This document shows positions 38,649 through 38,955 of a stretch of DNA of 38,955 nt, piece after piece (position 1 is the stretch's first letter; each line of letters opens with the position of its first letter). The notes under the pieces are model-generated. The model had not been told where the DNA came from. It saw only the letters and a list, made by a program, of their open reading frames with translations, and ran no database searches. Position numbers and translations under genes: made by a program. This stretch comes from a virus: the IMG/VR virus record IMGVR_UViG_3300043466_004445, positions 1-38,955 of that record, one strand, 5' to 3'.

Positions 38649-38918
38649 ATGCAAATTGAAATTTTAACTAAAAACGACCTTAATCAATTCAAAACTGAAT
38701 TGCTTGAAGAATTAAAAGTAATGATTAGCAAAACCAAGCCAGCTGCTAATCAACAAAAGGAATGGCTAAAAAGCTATGAAGTACGAAAACTTTTAAATAT
38801 TTCTCCTGGTACTTTACAAACCATGCGCGTAAACGGCATTATTACTTTTAGTAAAGTTGGTGGCATATTTTACCACAGTTACGCTGATATATGTAAAGTA
38901 TTGGAAGGTAAAAAATAA
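38649..38918 (+). CDS. Excisionase-like helix-turn-helix protein
   Basis: An 89-residue protein of the HTH_17/MerR-like excisionase group common in Bacteroidota conjugative transposons. Its HTH reads WLKSYEVRKLLNISPGTLQT, followed by the wing VGGIFYHSYADICKVLEG. The ATG at 38649 was chosen over GTG at 38577 because the latter overlaps the palindromic operator. In CTnDOT-type elements such proteins assist excision together with the integrase. Confidence 0.72.
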   Translation: MQIEILTKNDLNQFKTELLEELKVMISKTKPAANQQKEWLKSYEVRKLLNISPGTLQTMRVNGIITFSKVGGIFYHSYADICKVLEGKK

Positions 38919-38955
38919 AGGCTTTGCAGATAAATTACATTAAACATTTAACAGC

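Overview
The window is from a Bacteroidota genome. The DNA is AT-rich, start codons usually follow A-rich leaders rather than Shine-Dalgarno sequences, TAnnTTTG-type -7 elements are visible, and the gene content is typical of the phylum: a grasp-with-spasm RiPP cluster, an IntDOT-like integrase, RteC and Bacteroidota-type small helix-turn-helix proteins. No rRNA, complete tRNA or CRISPR array was seen. A class below phylum cannot be assigned from what is here.

Layout. (1) 1-6375, minus strand: a RiPP operon. Two short GG-leader precursors that share a core motif come first, then a secreted unknown protein, an ATP-grasp maturase (GwsG-like), a 58-residue overlapping small gene, a SPASM-domain maturase (GwsS-like), and a C39-peptidase ABC exporter cut by the window edge. 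(2) 6474-7065, minus: a two-gene operon ending in a receiver domain without its phospho-acceptor aspartate. It diverges from an XRE repressor gene across a paired operator. (3) 7173-12653: an accessory zone with XRE, XRE-ImmA/IrrE, a small HTH protein, a secreted MACPF protein, a GIY-YIG nuclease, a PD-(D/E)xK-like protein and an unknown convergent gene. Near-identical terminators follow the two nuclease-type genes.

(4) 12729-31575, plus: the most unusual part. It is one co-directional, tightly packed gene train of about 18.7 kb, starting at a promoter with a decamer repeat array and ending at an intrinsic terminator. It encodes many small membrane-anchored proteins, a transglutaminase-fold protein with a long low-complexity tail, a candidate major structural protein followed by a strong hairpin, three small beta-rich proteins, a coiled-coil protein, a membrane-anchored protein with annexin-like repeats, a peptidoglycan-binding protein, and a lysis-type set (T7-lysozyme-like amidase, glucosaminidase, holin-like and spanin-like proteins). 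Two phage-structural-like proteins, a 1580-residue DarB/strawberry-notch-type methyltransferase-helicase and a RadA-like ATPase complete it. No terminase, portal, HK97 capsid, tail tube or sheath was recognised. I infer a poorly described virus-like system, possibly a tailless, membrane-containing provirus or a particle-forming relic. This is a hypothesis.

(5) 31647-36060, plus: three genes that look like defence cargo, a PD-(D/E)xK-like protein, a DUF6602-type nuclease-like protein and an adjacent M48-like zinc peptidase. (6) 36226-38955, plus: the left end of an integrative conjugative element of CTnDOT type (integrase, RteC, excisionase-like HTH), which continues beyond the window.
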